A stretch of DNA of 64,000 nt, from positions 62,001 to 126,000 of the forward strand of contig NZ_JAUFPW010000036.1 in the NCBI RefSeq assembly GCF_030409415.1, given 5' to 3'. The DNA is from Pedobacter aquatilis. GTDB taxonomy: Bacteria > Bacteroidota > Bacteroidia > Sphingobacteriales > Sphingobacteriaceae. Below, in pieces: positions 8,647-17,250 of this stretch. The translations under genes and the position numbers were made by a program. The first letter of the stretch is position 1. Each line of letters starts with the position of its first letter. The notes under the pieces were generated by a model that was given only the letters and a program-made list of their open reading frames with translations, was not told the origin of the DNA and ran no database searches.

Positions 8647-9144
8647 ATGGAGCAAAAAGACAAGTTATTTAAGCAAATCTTCGATTCGAATTCCAAAAAA
8701 ATATTCCATTTATGTTATGGTTACACAGGCGATACCGATGCAGCTAACGATCTCTTACAGGAAACATTTTTAAAAGTTTGGCAAAATCTTGATAAATTCA
8801 GAAACAAATCATTAATATCTACCTGGATATACAGAATAGCAGTTAACACCTGTTTAACTTATTTACGCTCTGAAAAACGACAGGCAAAAGACGAGTTAAC
8901 CGATAATATTATTGAAAATAAAATCGAAGAATTTTCTGAAAAAAATGAACAAGTTGCATTGCTTTATACTTGTATTTCTAAGCTCGAAGAAAACGATCGC
9001 TTGATTATTACCATGGTATTAGATGAACTACCATACCACGAAATAGCAGATATTTCAGGAATTAGTGAAGGCAATTTAAGAGTAAAAATTCATCGTATTA
9101 AACAGAAATTAACAGAATTATACAACCAATATGCAAGCGTTTGA
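8647..9144 (+). CDS. RNA polymerase ECF sigma factor
   Basis: 165 residues, typical sigma-70 family ECF size. Region 2 includes DLLQETFLKVWQNLDKFR and STWIYRIAVNTCLTYLR; region 4 includes LDELPYHEIADISGISEGNLRVKIHRIKQKL. It directs core polymerase to an alternative regulon. Its last 14 nt overlap the start of the next gene, which encodes a membrane protein, an arrangement often seen for sigma/anti-sigma pairs. It is divergent from the symporter gene. Confidence 0.92.
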   Translation: MEQKDKLFKQIFDSNSKKIFHLCYGYTGDTDAANDLLQETFLKVWQNLDKFRNKSLISTWIYRIAVNTCLTYLRSEKRQAKDELTDNIIENKIEEFSEKNEQVALLYTCISKLEENDRLIITMVLDELPYHEIADISGISEGNLRVKIHRIKQKLTELYNQYASV

Positions 9145-9724
9145 TCAAATACAGGAGTTGTGGCAAAAGCATGATGTAGAACTTAGAGTTTCTGCAGATG
9201 AAATGTTGCAACAGGCAAAGAAAGAAGTGAATGGATTGAAGCTAAAATCTGCTTTGAATATTTTAGGTATGCTAGCATCTTTTATAGCAATCGCAGCGCT
9301 TTGGATATTTTTCCACTTCGAATCGTGGACTACACATGTAGGTATAAGCATTACAATTGTAGCAATTGGAGTTTACACATTAATTCTTTATCGTGATTAC
9401 AGATTAATTTCTAAAACAGATTTTACCGTACACCCTAACCAATACTTAAACAATTTAAAAACCTATCAATTAAACCGTTATAAACTTTACAACACACTTT
9501 ATTGGTTTTACACGGTAGCCTTATCGCTTGGTATATTGTTTTATTTTATTGAAGTACTAGCATATTTAAGCATGGTTCAAAAAGTTATTGCCATTGCTTT
9601 AACTGCATTATGGATTCTATTCTGCTCTACTATTTTAAGAAAAGCAGTTATAAAACGTGAAAAAGAACGAATTTCATTACTAATAGAAAAATTTGAACGA
9701 ATTAGTATACAAATCTCAGAATAG
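9131..9724 (+). CDS. membrane protein coupled to the ECF sigma factor (possible anti-sigma partner)
   Basis: 197 residues. A short N-terminal soluble stretch (about 1-38, charged, helical) is followed by four hydrophobic segments (about 42-62, 66-84, 120-142, 148-166) and a charged C-terminal helix. The N-terminus overlaps the sigma gene by 14 nt, indicating translational coupling. No zinc-binding HxxxCxxC anti-sigma motif is present, so an anti-sigma role is inference from position only. Confidence 0.7.
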   Translation: MQAFDQIQELWQKHDVELRVSADEMLQQAKKEVNGLKLKSALNILGMLASFIAIAALWIFFHFESWTTHVGISITIVAIGVYTLILYRDYRLISKTDFTVHPNQYLNNLKTYQLNRYKLYNTLYWFYTVALSLGILFYFIEVLAYLSMVQKVIAIALTALWILFCSTILRKAVIKREKERISLLIEKFERISIQISE

Positions 9725-9763
9725 AAAATAGTTAGGCACGGTTTTTTCAATTAGTTTTTTGCT

Positions 9764-10330
9764 ATGAAAAACCTTGTCTTATTTATTATAATTGCCGTTT
9801 CCTTACCATTAATTTCTTTTAAGCAGGATTTTCCAGAACCTGTACAATTAAACTTCGAAACTTATTTCAAAGGCAAACCCGATGAAAACTCACCATACTT
9901 TGCCCTTACTTCAATGACTTGGAAATACAGTTATGAATCAACGATATACCGCAATCGGGTCGTAATAAATTTAAAAAATGAGGTTGCTATTGATAAAAAC
10001 CGTTCTTGGGTAAAATGGGATAAAATTAATAACGAAGAAACTAAAGCTAACTTACTACATCACGAACAAGGCCATGTAAATATTCATTATATCCTTCAGT
10101 TAGAATCTGATAGAGTATTGAAAAACAGAAATTACTCCGTCAAAAACTTTAAGAATCAAATTTCAGATTTAGCCAACCAAATCAGCAAATATTATGATAC
10201 CATGCAACGGAATTACGATGACGAAACCGAACATGGAATAAATCGTAAGATGCAGGCACGCTGGGACAAAATAATCGAAGATAAAATTGCAGAGGCTAAA
10301 GCAGCTACTTTAGCCGATTCAAGGAAATAA
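9764..10330 (+). CDS. DUF922-type secreted zincin-like protein
   Basis: 188 residues with a signal peptide (MKNLVLFIIIAVSLPLISF). The motif HHEQGHVNIHYIL contains HExxH (H100, E101, H104), as in DUF922 proteins, which are predicted secreted zinc proteases of unknown substrate. The C-terminus is charged and helical. The last 12 nt overlap the 3' end of the convergent diacylglycerol kinase gene. Assignment is from the motif and size. Confidence 0.75.
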   Translation: MKNLVLFIIIAVSLPLISFKQDFPEPVQLNFETYFKGKPDENSPYFALTSMTWKYSYESTIYRNRVVINLKNEVAIDKNRSWVKWDKINNEETKANLLHHEQGHVNIHYILQLESDRVLKNRNYSVKNFKNQISDLANQISKYYDTMQRNYDDETEHGINRKMQARWDKIIEDKIAEAKAATLADSRK

Positions 10331-10690
10331 CTTTGGGTAAAATATAATTAAACCAACAATCACGGCGAATATAGCAGCAATCAATACTGCTCCTGCTGCT
10401 AAATCTTTAACAATTTTTATTTTAGGATTGATTTCTGGAGACACTACATCTGCCAGCTTTTCTATTGACGAATTAAAAATCTCAGCAATAAAAACTAAAA
10501 TAATTATACCAATAATTGCAACCCATTCTAATGAAGATATTTTCAGCCAAAAAGAAATAGCTAAAGCTAAAATTGCTGCTAACAAGTGTATTCTTGCGTT
10601 GTGTTCTGTGTAGAAAAACAACTTCAATCCATTAAAAGCGTATCCAAAACTCTTAATTCTATCTTTTAATGAAAACTTTTTGTTACTCAA
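10319..10690 (-). CDS. dgkA: diacylglycerol kinase / undecaprenol kinase family
   Basis: 123 residues, three membrane helices. It has the active-site signature EIFNSSIEKLADVVS (about 70-84) followed by KIVKDLAAGAVLIAA, characteristic of the DgkA family of small integral-membrane lipid kinases. In Gram-negatives it recycles diacylglycerol from membrane-derived glucan synthesis; in Gram-positives the homologue phosphorylates undecaprenol, so the exact substrate is open. It lies 2 nt downstream of the lipoprotein gene, probably in the same transcript. Confidence 0.9.
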   Translation of the reverse strand: MSNKKFSLKDRIKSFGYAFNGLKLFFYTEHNARIHLLAAILALAISFWLKISSLEWVAIIGIIILVFIAEIFNSSIEKLADVVSPEINPKIKIVKDLAAGAVLIAAIFAVIVGLIIFYPKLFP

Positions 10691-10692
10691 AA

Positions 10693-11298
10693 TTATTCAG
10701 GTTTAACTTCATCTGTAGAAAAAATATTTCCTCTTAATTTATATTGGTAGGTTTTGGTAATTGTCTTAGTGCTATCTTCAACATCTTTAGCCGGAAACGA
10801 ACGATACAATTCTCCATTTTTTATAAAAAACTTATCGTTGCCATTATATCCTTTTTTTTGATTTGAAGTTAATGAAGGGAAATTAATTTTATTAAAATTA
10901 CCTGATGAATATTCAAATACATTCAAATCTAAAACTGTTTTTTCTCTCAAAAGCTGAATATAAATTTCTGGATTACCATCATTATCCAAATCCATATTCC
11001 ATGCATCGTTTAAAATTCCACTGCGTTCTACTGATGTTGAACGATAAATGTTTTTTACAGAATCCGACATCAGTATTTGATAACCTCCGATAGAATCTTT
11101 GCCTTTTCCCCAACTAAAAACTTCAAAGTTTAGCCCAGGTTTAACTTCAATATCTGTATAAAATGGAAATGGATTTTTTCTAACAGCTGGAGTTTCAATT
11201 TTAGTTTCCTTTACTTCTTCGGTTTCAGTGCATGATAAGCAAAACAGCATCCCCACTAAAAGCAAAAGATGCTGTTTTCTTAAAGTTCTTATTTTCAT
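10693..11298 (-). CDS. hypothetical lipoprotein
   Basis: 201 residues. N-terminal signal with a lipobox (LLLVGMLFCLSC, cysteine at about 23) and an acidic linker after it (TETEEVKETKIE). The rest contains DLDNDGNPEIYIQLL, resembling FG-GAP/VCBS-type calcium-binding repeat segments. No family was assigned. It is the first gene of a two-gene unit with dgkA (2-nt gap). An 11-bp perfect inverted repeat falls within the signal-peptide codons (11241-11278). Confidence 0.7.
   Translation of the reverse strand: MKIRTLRKQHLLLLVGMLFCLSCTETEEVKETKIETPAVRKNPFPFYTDIEVKPGLNFEVFSWGKGKDSIGGYQILMSDSVKNIYRSTSVERSGILNDAWNMDLDNDGNPEIYIQLLREKTVLDLNVFEYSSGNFNKINFPSLTSNQKKGYNGNDKFFIKNGELYRSFPAKDVEDSTKTITKTYQYKLRGNIFSTDEVKPE
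11241..11278. other. 11-bp perfect inverted repeat inside the lipoprotein signal-peptide codons
   Basis: AAAACAGCATC (11241-11251) and GATGCTGTTTT (11268-11278) are perfectly complementary with a 16-nt loop. It lies in codons about 7-19 of the lipoprotein gene, where it would form a stable mRNA hairpin soon after the start codon. Confidence 0.5.
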
Positions 11299-11361
11299 TT
11301 CTTTGGGACGTTTATTCTATTCACCAAATTAAGAAAATTAGATTTTTTAAACAAGATATTT

Positions 11362-13272
11362 TTATTTCTTCGCTTCAGTTTTAGCAACTGGTGCGCCGTT
11401 ATCTAAAATGGTTTCAGTTGTAACGCTTCTCTTACCGCTTGGAGCGATTACAATCGTTTTTAAAGTTCTTTTTTCACCTTGTGGAACTTTTACTGAAATT
11501 GGTTTTGTATATAAAAATGCGTTTTCCGAAGGTCTTGATTCATCAAGTGAATAATAAATTTTACCACCTTTTATCGGAACCTTTAAATCAATTGTAAAGT
11601 CACTTCCAGTAAGCGGTTTATCACTTTGCCCGATTGGTGTAGGCACCCACAAATTCCAGCCTTTTTTATCCAAGTTAGCCAAATGGTTTGGCAAACGTTC
11701 TTCACTAAAATTCTTTAAATCTTTACGTTCAACCGGGCTCCACGCAATTTCTGACAATGCTAATATACGTGGGAAAGCATGATTTTCAGCCTTTTCAGGT
11801 GTTTTAATGTACTCACTCCACATATTTGCCTGCACACCTTTAATGTGTTTTCTTTGGTCGGCAGTTAATACTTTCGGAATCGGATCGTAAGCATATATTT
11901 TTTGATAAGGAGCATAACCACCAATTGTAACAGGTTCATCTGGAGAGTTTGATTGTTTATGGTCGATGTACAAACCCATTGAGCCTGGTGTCATAATTAC
12001 ATCGTGGTTTTGTTGCGCAGCAGCGATACCGCCATCCTCTCCTCTCCAACTCATTACCGTTGCATTAGGTGCTAAACCGCCTTCTAAGATTTCATCCCAA
12101 CCGATTATAGAACGACCTTTTCCATTCACATGTTTCTCAATTGTTTGGATGAAATAACTTTGTAATTCGTGCTCATCTTTTAACCCTTTTTGCTTCATTA
12201 ATTGCTGGCAAAAAGGAGATTCTTTCCAATAGGTTTTCGGTGCTTCGTCGCCACCGATATGAATATATTTCGATGGAAATATTGCAATAACTTCATCTAA
12301 TACATTGTTTAAAAAAGTAAATGTGTTTTCTGATGGAACAAAAATATCGTCAAATACCCCCCAGGTTTGCTGTACCTGTTTACCTTTTCTGCTTCCAGCC
12401 CATGGCGTTTTATCACTTACAAAAGTATTTCTATCTGGAAAACAACTTAATTCTGGGTAAGCCGCAATTGCTGCTGATGCATGTCCAGGCAATTCGATTT
12501 CGGGTATTACGGTAATGAATTTTTCTGCGGCATAGCGAACAATTTCTTTTGCTTCATCTTGAGTATAAAATCCTTTAACTTCTGTTAAATAATTTCCGTT
12601 GCCAGGATAATGACCTATTACAGAGCCATTTCTTACAGAGCCAACGGTAGTTAATTTTGGATATTTTTTTATCTCTAATCTCCATCCTTGGTCATCAGTT
12701 AAATGCCAATGAAAAGTATTGATTTTATAGTATGCTAGCTGGTCGATATATTTTTTGATAAACGAAATCGGGAAATAATGACGGCATACGTCTAGCATTG
12801 TACCTCGGTAACTGAAACGAGGATAATCGTTAATTGTTACTGCAGGAATATTTATTGCACCTGAACCTTTTGCAGGCAGCATTTGCATAAAAGATTGTAC
12901 TGCGTAAAACAATCCTGCACCTTTACCAACCAGTTTGATTTGATTAGGTGTTACAATTATGTTATAGCCTTCTACAGGTAATTTATCAGCACCAACGGAT
13001 GTTAAAATAATTGATTTTTGATTCTGCTGTGAAAGTTTAACCTCTCTCAATGCAAAACCCGCATTACTTACTATAAATGCGTTTAGTAAATCTGCTGATT
13101 TTGCACCATCAATACTTTGATTTATTAAAACTGCGGTTTTATCTAATACAAAATTACCACTGCTTTTTTTGATTGATACCGGAGCCGGAATAATGCCCAA
13201 ATTTGGGTCTGATTGGGCAAAAACAGATGTACTGATTAACACGCCAATGAAAATCGAAAATACTTTGTTCAT
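11362..13272 (-). CDS. beta-N-acetylhexosaminidase, glycoside hydrolase family 20
   Basis: 636 residues with a signal peptide ending SVFAQ. The GH20b N-domain (about 25-145) precedes a TIM barrel starting YPRFSYRGTMLDVCRHYFP. Key motifs: FHWHLTDDQGWRLEIKKYP, EIELPGHASAAIAAYPEL, and the catalytic pair D342-E343 in HIGGDEAPK. A C-terminal FN3-like or CHB_HEX_C-type extension follows (GGKIYYSLDESRPSENA). It releases terminal GlcNAc/GalNAc from chitin fragments or glycoconjugates, probably in the periplasm. It appears to be a single-gene unit. Confidence 0.94.
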   Translation of the reverse strand: MNKVFSIFIGVLISTSVFAQSDPNLGIIPAPVSIKKSSGNFVLDKTAVLINQSIDGAKSADLLNAFIVSNAGFALREVKLSQQNQKSIILTSVGADKLPVEGYNIIVTPNQIKLVGKGAGLFYAVQSFMQMLPAKGSGAINIPAVTINDYPRFSYRGTMLDVCRHYFPISFIKKYIDQLAYYKINTFHWHLTDDQGWRLEIKKYPKLTTVGSVRNGSVIGHYPGNGNYLTEVKGFYTQDEAKEIVRYAAEKFITVIPEIELPGHASAAIAAYPELSCFPDRNTFVSDKTPWAGSRKGKQVQQTWGVFDDIFVPSENTFTFLNNVLDEVIAIFPSKYIHIGGDEAPKTYWKESPFCQQLMKQKGLKDEHELQSYFIQTIEKHVNGKGRSIIGWDEILEGGLAPNATVMSWRGEDGGIAAAQQNHDVIMTPGSMGLYIDHKQSNSPDEPVTIGGYAPYQKIYAYDPIPKVLTADQRKHIKGVQANMWSEYIKTPEKAENHAFPRILALSEIAWSPVERKDLKNFSEERLPNHLANLDKKGWNLWVPTPIGQSDKPLTGSDFTIDLKVPIKGGKIYYSLDESRPSENAFLYTKPISVKVPQGEKRTLKTIVIAPSGKRSVTTETILDNGAPVAKTEAKK

Positions 13273-13438
13273 AATATAGATTTGGTTTTGTTATATACCC
13301 CAAGATATAGATTATGTGAATATTATAATTAGCACATTTTCGTTACAATCAACATCAAACGTTTGATTTACCATTCAACAAGCATTAAAAATTTTGCCGG
13401 GAAAGTTTCAGAAGTGTTACTGCTTTAAACTAATTAAA

Positions 13439-13523
13439 CCGGATTGAAGTGATATACTTTTTGTTGCAGTTGCATTGATTTTTGCAGAACGATGCCAAAA
13501 AGATTTAACGGAAAGCCGGGCTG
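13439..13523 (+). repeat. interspersed structured element, copy B
   Basis: Lies in the 338-bp gap between the GH20 gene and trxB. 5' arm CCGGATTGAAGTGATATA, stem CTTTTTG (13457-13463)/CAAAAAG (13496-13502) with a 32-nt loop, and 3' arm ATTTAACGGAAAGCCGGGCT. Apart from it and the trxB terminator the gap holds nothing recognised. Confidence 0.6.
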
Positions 13524-13556
13524 TAATAAGCTATGGAAAACCTAAAATTGCTTTAC

Positions 13557-13594
13557 AAAAAAAGAGAAACCAATACTGATTTCTCTCTTTTTTA
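13557..13594 (-). terminator. terminator of trxB
   Basis: Stem AGAGAAA (13563-13569)/TTTCTCT (13580-13586), extended by A/T pairs after one mismatch, giving a U-rich tail on the minus strand. It lies just after the trxB stop codon. Confidence 0.6.
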
Positions 13595-13610
13595 TTATAA
13601 CAATAGTTAT

Positions 13611-14567
13611 TTATGCTTCTATAGGATGTTCTTTAGCAGCCAAATACCTTTCAGCATCTAAAGCAGCCATACAGCCAGAACCCGCAGCCGTTACAGCTTG
13701 TCTGTAATACATATCCTGAACATCGCCACAGGCAAAAACACCTTCGATATTTGTTAAGGTTGAGCCTGGTTTGGTGCTCAAATAACCTGTTTCATCCATA
13801 TCTAATTGTCCCTTGAATATATCTGTATTCGGCTTGTGACCAATTGCGACGAAGAAACCTTCGACAGGAATTTCTGAAGTAATGTTAGTTTGATTATTTA
13901 TAACCTTTACTGCAGTTACATTTTTACCATTCCCTAAAATTTCCTCAGTTTCGGTATTGTAATGCACAATAATATTCGGCGTAGCTAGAACGCGGCTAAC
14001 CATTGCTTTCGAAGCTCTGAACTCGTCCCTACGAACCAGTAAATGAACGGTTTTGCAAAGTTTTGCTAAGTAAGTTGCTTCTTCGGCAGCGGTATCTCCT
14101 GCCCCAACAATTGCTACATCTTGTCCTTTAAAAAAGAAACCATCACAAACTGCACAAGCAGAAACGCCAAAACCATTGTATTGTTGCTCACTTGGTAAGC
14201 CCAACCATTTTGCAGTTGCGCCTGTAGCAATAATTACGGTATCGGCAGTAATGGTTTTAATTTCATCAACCACTACCTTATGCGGCGTAGAAGAAAAATC
14301 GACAGAGCTTACGTAACCAAAACGAATATCAGTACCAAAACGTTCTGCTTGTTTACGGAAATCTTCCATCATCTCAGGCCCCATGATTCCTTGCGGATAA
14401 CCCGGGAAATTTTCTACATCAGTTGTTTGCGTTAACTGACCACCAGCTTGCATTCCGGTGTACATAATTGGTTTTAAATCTGCTCTGGCTGCGTAAATTG
14501 CAGCTGTATAACCAGCCGGACCAGAACCAATAATTAAACACTGAACGTGCTCGTTTTCTTGTGACAT
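13611..14567 (-). CDS. trxB: thioredoxin reductase (NADPH)
   Basis: 318 residues, normal length. FAD-binding IIGSGPAGYTAAIYAAR at the N-terminus, redox-active CAVC (C138, C141) in SACAVCDGFFF, an NADPH-binding AIVGAGDTAAEEATYL, and the FAD motif GVFACGDVQD near the C-terminus. It reduces thioredoxin in the cytoplasm. A promoter with CTTG-N20-TAAATTTG lies 35 nt upstream. Single-gene unit with its own terminator. Confidence 0.96.
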   Translation of the reverse strand: MSQENEHVQCLIIGSGPAGYTAAIYAARADLKPIMYTGMQAGGQLTQTTDVENFPGYPQGIMGPEMMEDFRKQAERFGTDIRFGYVSSVDFSSTPHKVVVDEIKTITADTVIIATGATAKWLGLPSEQQYNGFGVSACAVCDGFFFKGQDVAIVGAGDTAAEEATYLAKLCKTVHLLVRRDEFRASKAMVSRVLATPNIIVHYNTETEEILGNGKNVTAVKVINNQTNITSEIPVEGFFVAIGHKPNTDIFKGQLDMDETGYLSTKPGSTLTNIEGVFACGDVQDMYYRQAVTAAGSGCMAALDAERYLAAKEHPIEA

Positions 14568-14601
14568 TATATTGCGTGTTTGAAATTCAATAATCGAAAA
14601 G

Positions 14602-14633
14602 CAAATTTAGTGCTTTAAATAATTGTTAACAAG
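14602..14633 (-). promoter_or_regulatory. promoter of trxB
   Basis: On the minus strand: CTTG (14633-14630), 20-nt spacer, TAAATTTG (14609-14602), matching the Bacteroidota consensus. The leader would be about 30 nt. Confidence 0.6.
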
Positions 14634-14695
14634 TGGGCATTGTCAACATAGTTTACTTATTAACAATGAACTTTAGATAAATGTTATCATTCTAA

Positions 14696-14800
14696 TCAAC
14701 ACGCCTTGTTCTGATTGATGAATCGTATAAAGTATTCACCAAAAATTTTCTTAATGTCAGTTTCTGAGTAGCCATTTTTTTTAGGTTTAGTTGTTAAACA
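14696..14800 (-). pseudogene. C-terminal remnant of a membrane dipeptidase (peptidase M19)
   Basis: Between trxB and the carboxylase gene the minus strand reads KKNGYSETDIKKIF then GEYFIRFINQNKAC and a TGA stop (14696-14698). This matches the conserved C-terminus of M19 dipeptidases (GYSxxDIxKIxGxNFxRV). There is no room for the rest of the gene: the frame runs straight into the 3' end of the carboxylase gene. It looks like a scar left by a deletion. Identity is by eye from about 30 residues. Confidence 0.5.
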
Positions 14801-14805
14801 ACCTA

Positions 14806-16434
14806 TTAGGTTTGAATTATACCAACGTTAAATCTTTTCTTAATTGGCGATTGATTTGCAGCCTCGATACCCATGGAGATGACTTTTCTAGTTTCCATTG
14901 GATCAATAATTCCATCTACCCAAAGTCTTGATGCAGCATAATATGGGGTAGTTTGACTATCGTATTTATCGGTGATTTCTTTGAGTAGTTCTGCCTTTTT
15001 TTCTGGCGTAATAACTTCGCCTTTTGCTTTTAAAGATGCTTCCTGAATTTGCAATAAAGTTTTTGCTGCTTGTGCGCCACCCATAACTGCAATTTTTGCA
15101 GTTGGCCAGGCGTAAATTAATCGTGGGTCGTAAGCTTTGCCGCACATGGCGTAATTACCAGCACCATAAGAATTACCGATAACAATAGTAAATTTTGGCA
15201 CTACAGAATTTGCAACGGCATTTACCATTTTGGCACCATCTTTAATAATTCCGCCATGCTCTGAACGGCTTCCAACCATAAAACCCGTTACATCTTGTAA
15301 AAAAACCAATGGAATTTTCTTTTGATTACAGTTCATAATAAAACGTGAGGCTTTATCGGCACTATCAGAATAAATAACACCACCAAACTGCAATTCGCCT
15401 TTTTTAGATTTCACTACTTTTCTTTGGTTAGCAACAATACCAACTGCCCATCCATCAATTCTGCCTAAACCACAAACAATGCTTTGTCCGTAACCCTTTT
15501 TATATTCCTCAAATTCAGAATCATCAACCAAGCGGTTAATAATATCCATTATCTGGTATTGTATATCCCTGTTTTCTGGAATTATACCATAAAGCTCTTC
15601 CTCCTTTTGTTTAGGTTTGGCTGACTTAATTCTATCGAAACCTGCATTTTCCGGAGCACCTAGTTTGCTTATTATATTGCGAATACTATCTAAACAAGCT
15701 TCATCGTTAGGATGCTTATAGTCCGTTACGCCAGAAATTTCGCAATGTGTAGTCGCACCACCCAAAGTTTCATTATCTACTTCTTCACCTATGGCTGATT
15801 TTACCAAATAAGAACCTGCTAAAAACACTGAGCCAGTCTTATCTACAATCATTGCTTCATCGCTCATAATTGGCAAATAGGCGCCACCGGCTACACATGC
15901 ACCCATTATAGCCGATATTTGAACAATTCCTTCTGATGACATAATTGCGTTATTACGAAACATTCTCCCAAAATGCTCTTTATCAGGAAATATTTCGTCT
16001 TGCATTGGCAGATAAACACCCGCACTATCAACCAAATAAATTACTGGTAATCGGTTTTCCATTGCAATTTCTTGTGCCCTGAGGTTTTTCTTAGCAGTCA
16101 TTGGGAACCAGGCACCCGCCTTAACAGTGGCATCGTTAGCAACAATCATACATTGCCTCCCACTCACATAGCCTATACCGCAAACCACGCCAGCCGAAGG
16201 ACAACCACCTTGTTCTGTATACATTCCATCGGCAGTGAATGCACCAACCTCTAGAAATGCTGAATCTTTATCAATTAAATAATTTACACGCTCTCTGGCA
16301 AGCAGTTTACCTTTTTCCTTCTGCTTGGCAGCATTTTTTTCGCCACCTCCTTGGTAGATTTTTTTTAGTTTAACTTTTAACTCGTAAACCAATTGCTTGT
16401 TTACATCTTCGTTCTTGTTAAATTCGATATTCAT
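14806..16434 (-). CDS. acyl-CoA carboxylase beta (carboxyltransferase) subunit, methylcrotonyl-CoA type
   Basis: 542 residues, normal for biotin-dependent carboxyltransferases. The motifs QGGCPSAGVVCGIGYV, YLVDSAGVYLPMQDEIFPD, HFGRMFRNNAIMS, MGACVAGGAYLPIMSDEAMIV and GNSYGAGNYAMCGKAYDPR follow methylcrotonyl-CoA carboxylase beta more closely than propionyl- or acetyl-CoA carboxylase. It would carry carboxyl from biotin to the acyl-CoA in leucine degradation. No biotin carboxylase/BCCP subunit is adjacent, so the alpha partner must lie elsewhere. Substrate assignment is moderate. Confidence 0.88.
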   Translation of the reverse strand: MNIEFNKNEDVNKQLVYELKVKLKKIYQGGGEKNAAKQKEKGKLLARERVNYLIDKDSAFLEVGAFTADGMYTEQGGCPSAGVVCGIGYVSGRQCMIVANDATVKAGAWFPMTAKKNLRAQEIAMENRLPVIYLVDSAGVYLPMQDEIFPDKEHFGRMFRNNAIMSSEGIVQISAIMGACVAGGAYLPIMSDEAMIVDKTGSVFLAGSYLVKSAIGEEVDNETLGGATTHCEISGVTDYKHPNDEACLDSIRNIISKLGAPENAGFDRIKSAKPKQKEEELYGIIPENRDIQYQIMDIINRLVDDSEFEEYKKGYGQSIVCGLGRIDGWAVGIVANQRKVVKSKKGELQFGGVIYSDSADKASRFIMNCNQKKIPLVFLQDVTGFMVGSRSEHGGIIKDGAKMVNAVANSVVPKFTIVIGNSYGAGNYAMCGKAYDPRLIYAWPTAKIAVMGGAQAAKTLLQIQEASLKAKGEVITPEKKAELLKEITDKYDSQTTPYYAASRLWVDGIIDPMETRKVISMGIEAANQSPIKKRFNVGIIQT

Positions 16435-16594
16435 GGCGGCAATTTAAATTTATTTTTACAAAATGCGTTGCGACTGATTTGGTTTCCGGTCTATCTCGGT
16501 TTTTAACCCTAATGTGCGCAGATTATTTTTAACCATTAACGGCAAAAAGAAAAATACAGAGAATAAAAGTGAAAAATTCTAATCATGCAATAAA

Positions 16595-16715
16595 GAAATA
16601 ATCTTCATCACTTTGTGTTACGCTGTGAAGACCTCTGTTTTTTCTGTGGTAACTGTAATCATTTCAAGCATCCAACTTTGCTTTTTTTGCGAAAACCTAG
16701 CGTTCTTTGCGGCAA
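16595..16715. repeat. degenerate word-like intergenic repeat
   Basis: Part of the 331-bp gap between the carboxylase and DUF2721 genes. On the minus strand it contains GTTACCACAGAAAAAACAGA, GTCTTCACAGCGTAACACAA and a nearby GCCGCAAAGAACGC-like string: near-repeats of short words of the sort dispersed in Bacteroidota genomes. No gene or RNA was seen in the rest of the gap. Confidence 0.4.
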
Positions 16716-16742
16716 AAACATCTCAATATCCATTTAAAATAA

Positions 16743-16750
16743 TATTTTTG
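16743..16750 (+). promoter_or_regulatory. -7 box of the DUF2721 gene
   Basis: TATTTTTG matches TAnnTTTG and ends 15 nt before the ATG at 16766, implying a very short leader. Confidence 0.4.
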
Positions 16751-16765
16751 GTTAAATAAAGCTAA

Positions 16766-17209
16766 ATGGAGTTAACAATAAATATCCCTGCACTACTATT
16801 TCCGGCGATAAGTTTAATTATGCTGGCTTACACCAATCGATTTTTAGCTTTAGCAAGTTTGGTTAGAAGTTTGAAATCAAAATACGAATCGGAGGATAAA
16901 AACATTGCATTACACAAGCAAATTGGAAATCTTCGTTATCGCTTAAAGCTGATAAAAAACATGCAAGCTTTTGGTGTTTTAAGCTTCGCCAGTTGCTTAT
17001 TTTGTATGTTTTTTATTTATTTAAGGTGGAATACAATTGCAGAAATTCTTTTTGCCTTGAGTTTGATATTCTTTATGATTTCGCTGGTAATCTCACTAAT
17101 TGAAATTCAGATAAGTACCAAAGCTTTAGAGCTGGAACTAAGTGGCTTAGAAGAATTAGAGGAAGAATCTCTTAGTGGATTTATTAAAAAGAAATTTAAT
17201 AAAGATTAG
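16766..17209 (+). CDS. DUF2721 domain membrane protein
   Basis: 147 residues. An N-terminal membrane segment (PALLFPAISLIMLAYTNRF), a basic cytoplasmic linker (LVRSLKSKYESEDKN), and two further hydrophobic segments (about 68-90 and 93-115) before an acidic tail. This is the layout of DUF2721 proteins, function unknown. It converges with the MaoC gene across a shared hairpin. Confidence 0.75.
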   Translation: MELTINIPALLFPAISLIMLAYTNRFLALASLVRSLKSKYESEDKNIALHKQIGNLRYRLKLIKNMQAFGVLSFASCLFCMFFIYLRWNTIAEILFALSLIFFMISLVISLIEIQISTKALELELSGLEELEEESLSGFIKKKFNKD

Positions 17210-17210
17210 A

Positions 17211-17241
17211 AGTTACCACACAAAATAATGATGTGGTAACT
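17211..17241. terminator. bidirectional terminator
   Basis: 10-bp perfect stem AGTTACCACA (17211-17220)/TGTGGTAACT (17232-17241) between the convergent DUF2721 and MaoC genes. Confidence 0.65.
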
Positions 17242-17250
17242 CAAATATTT

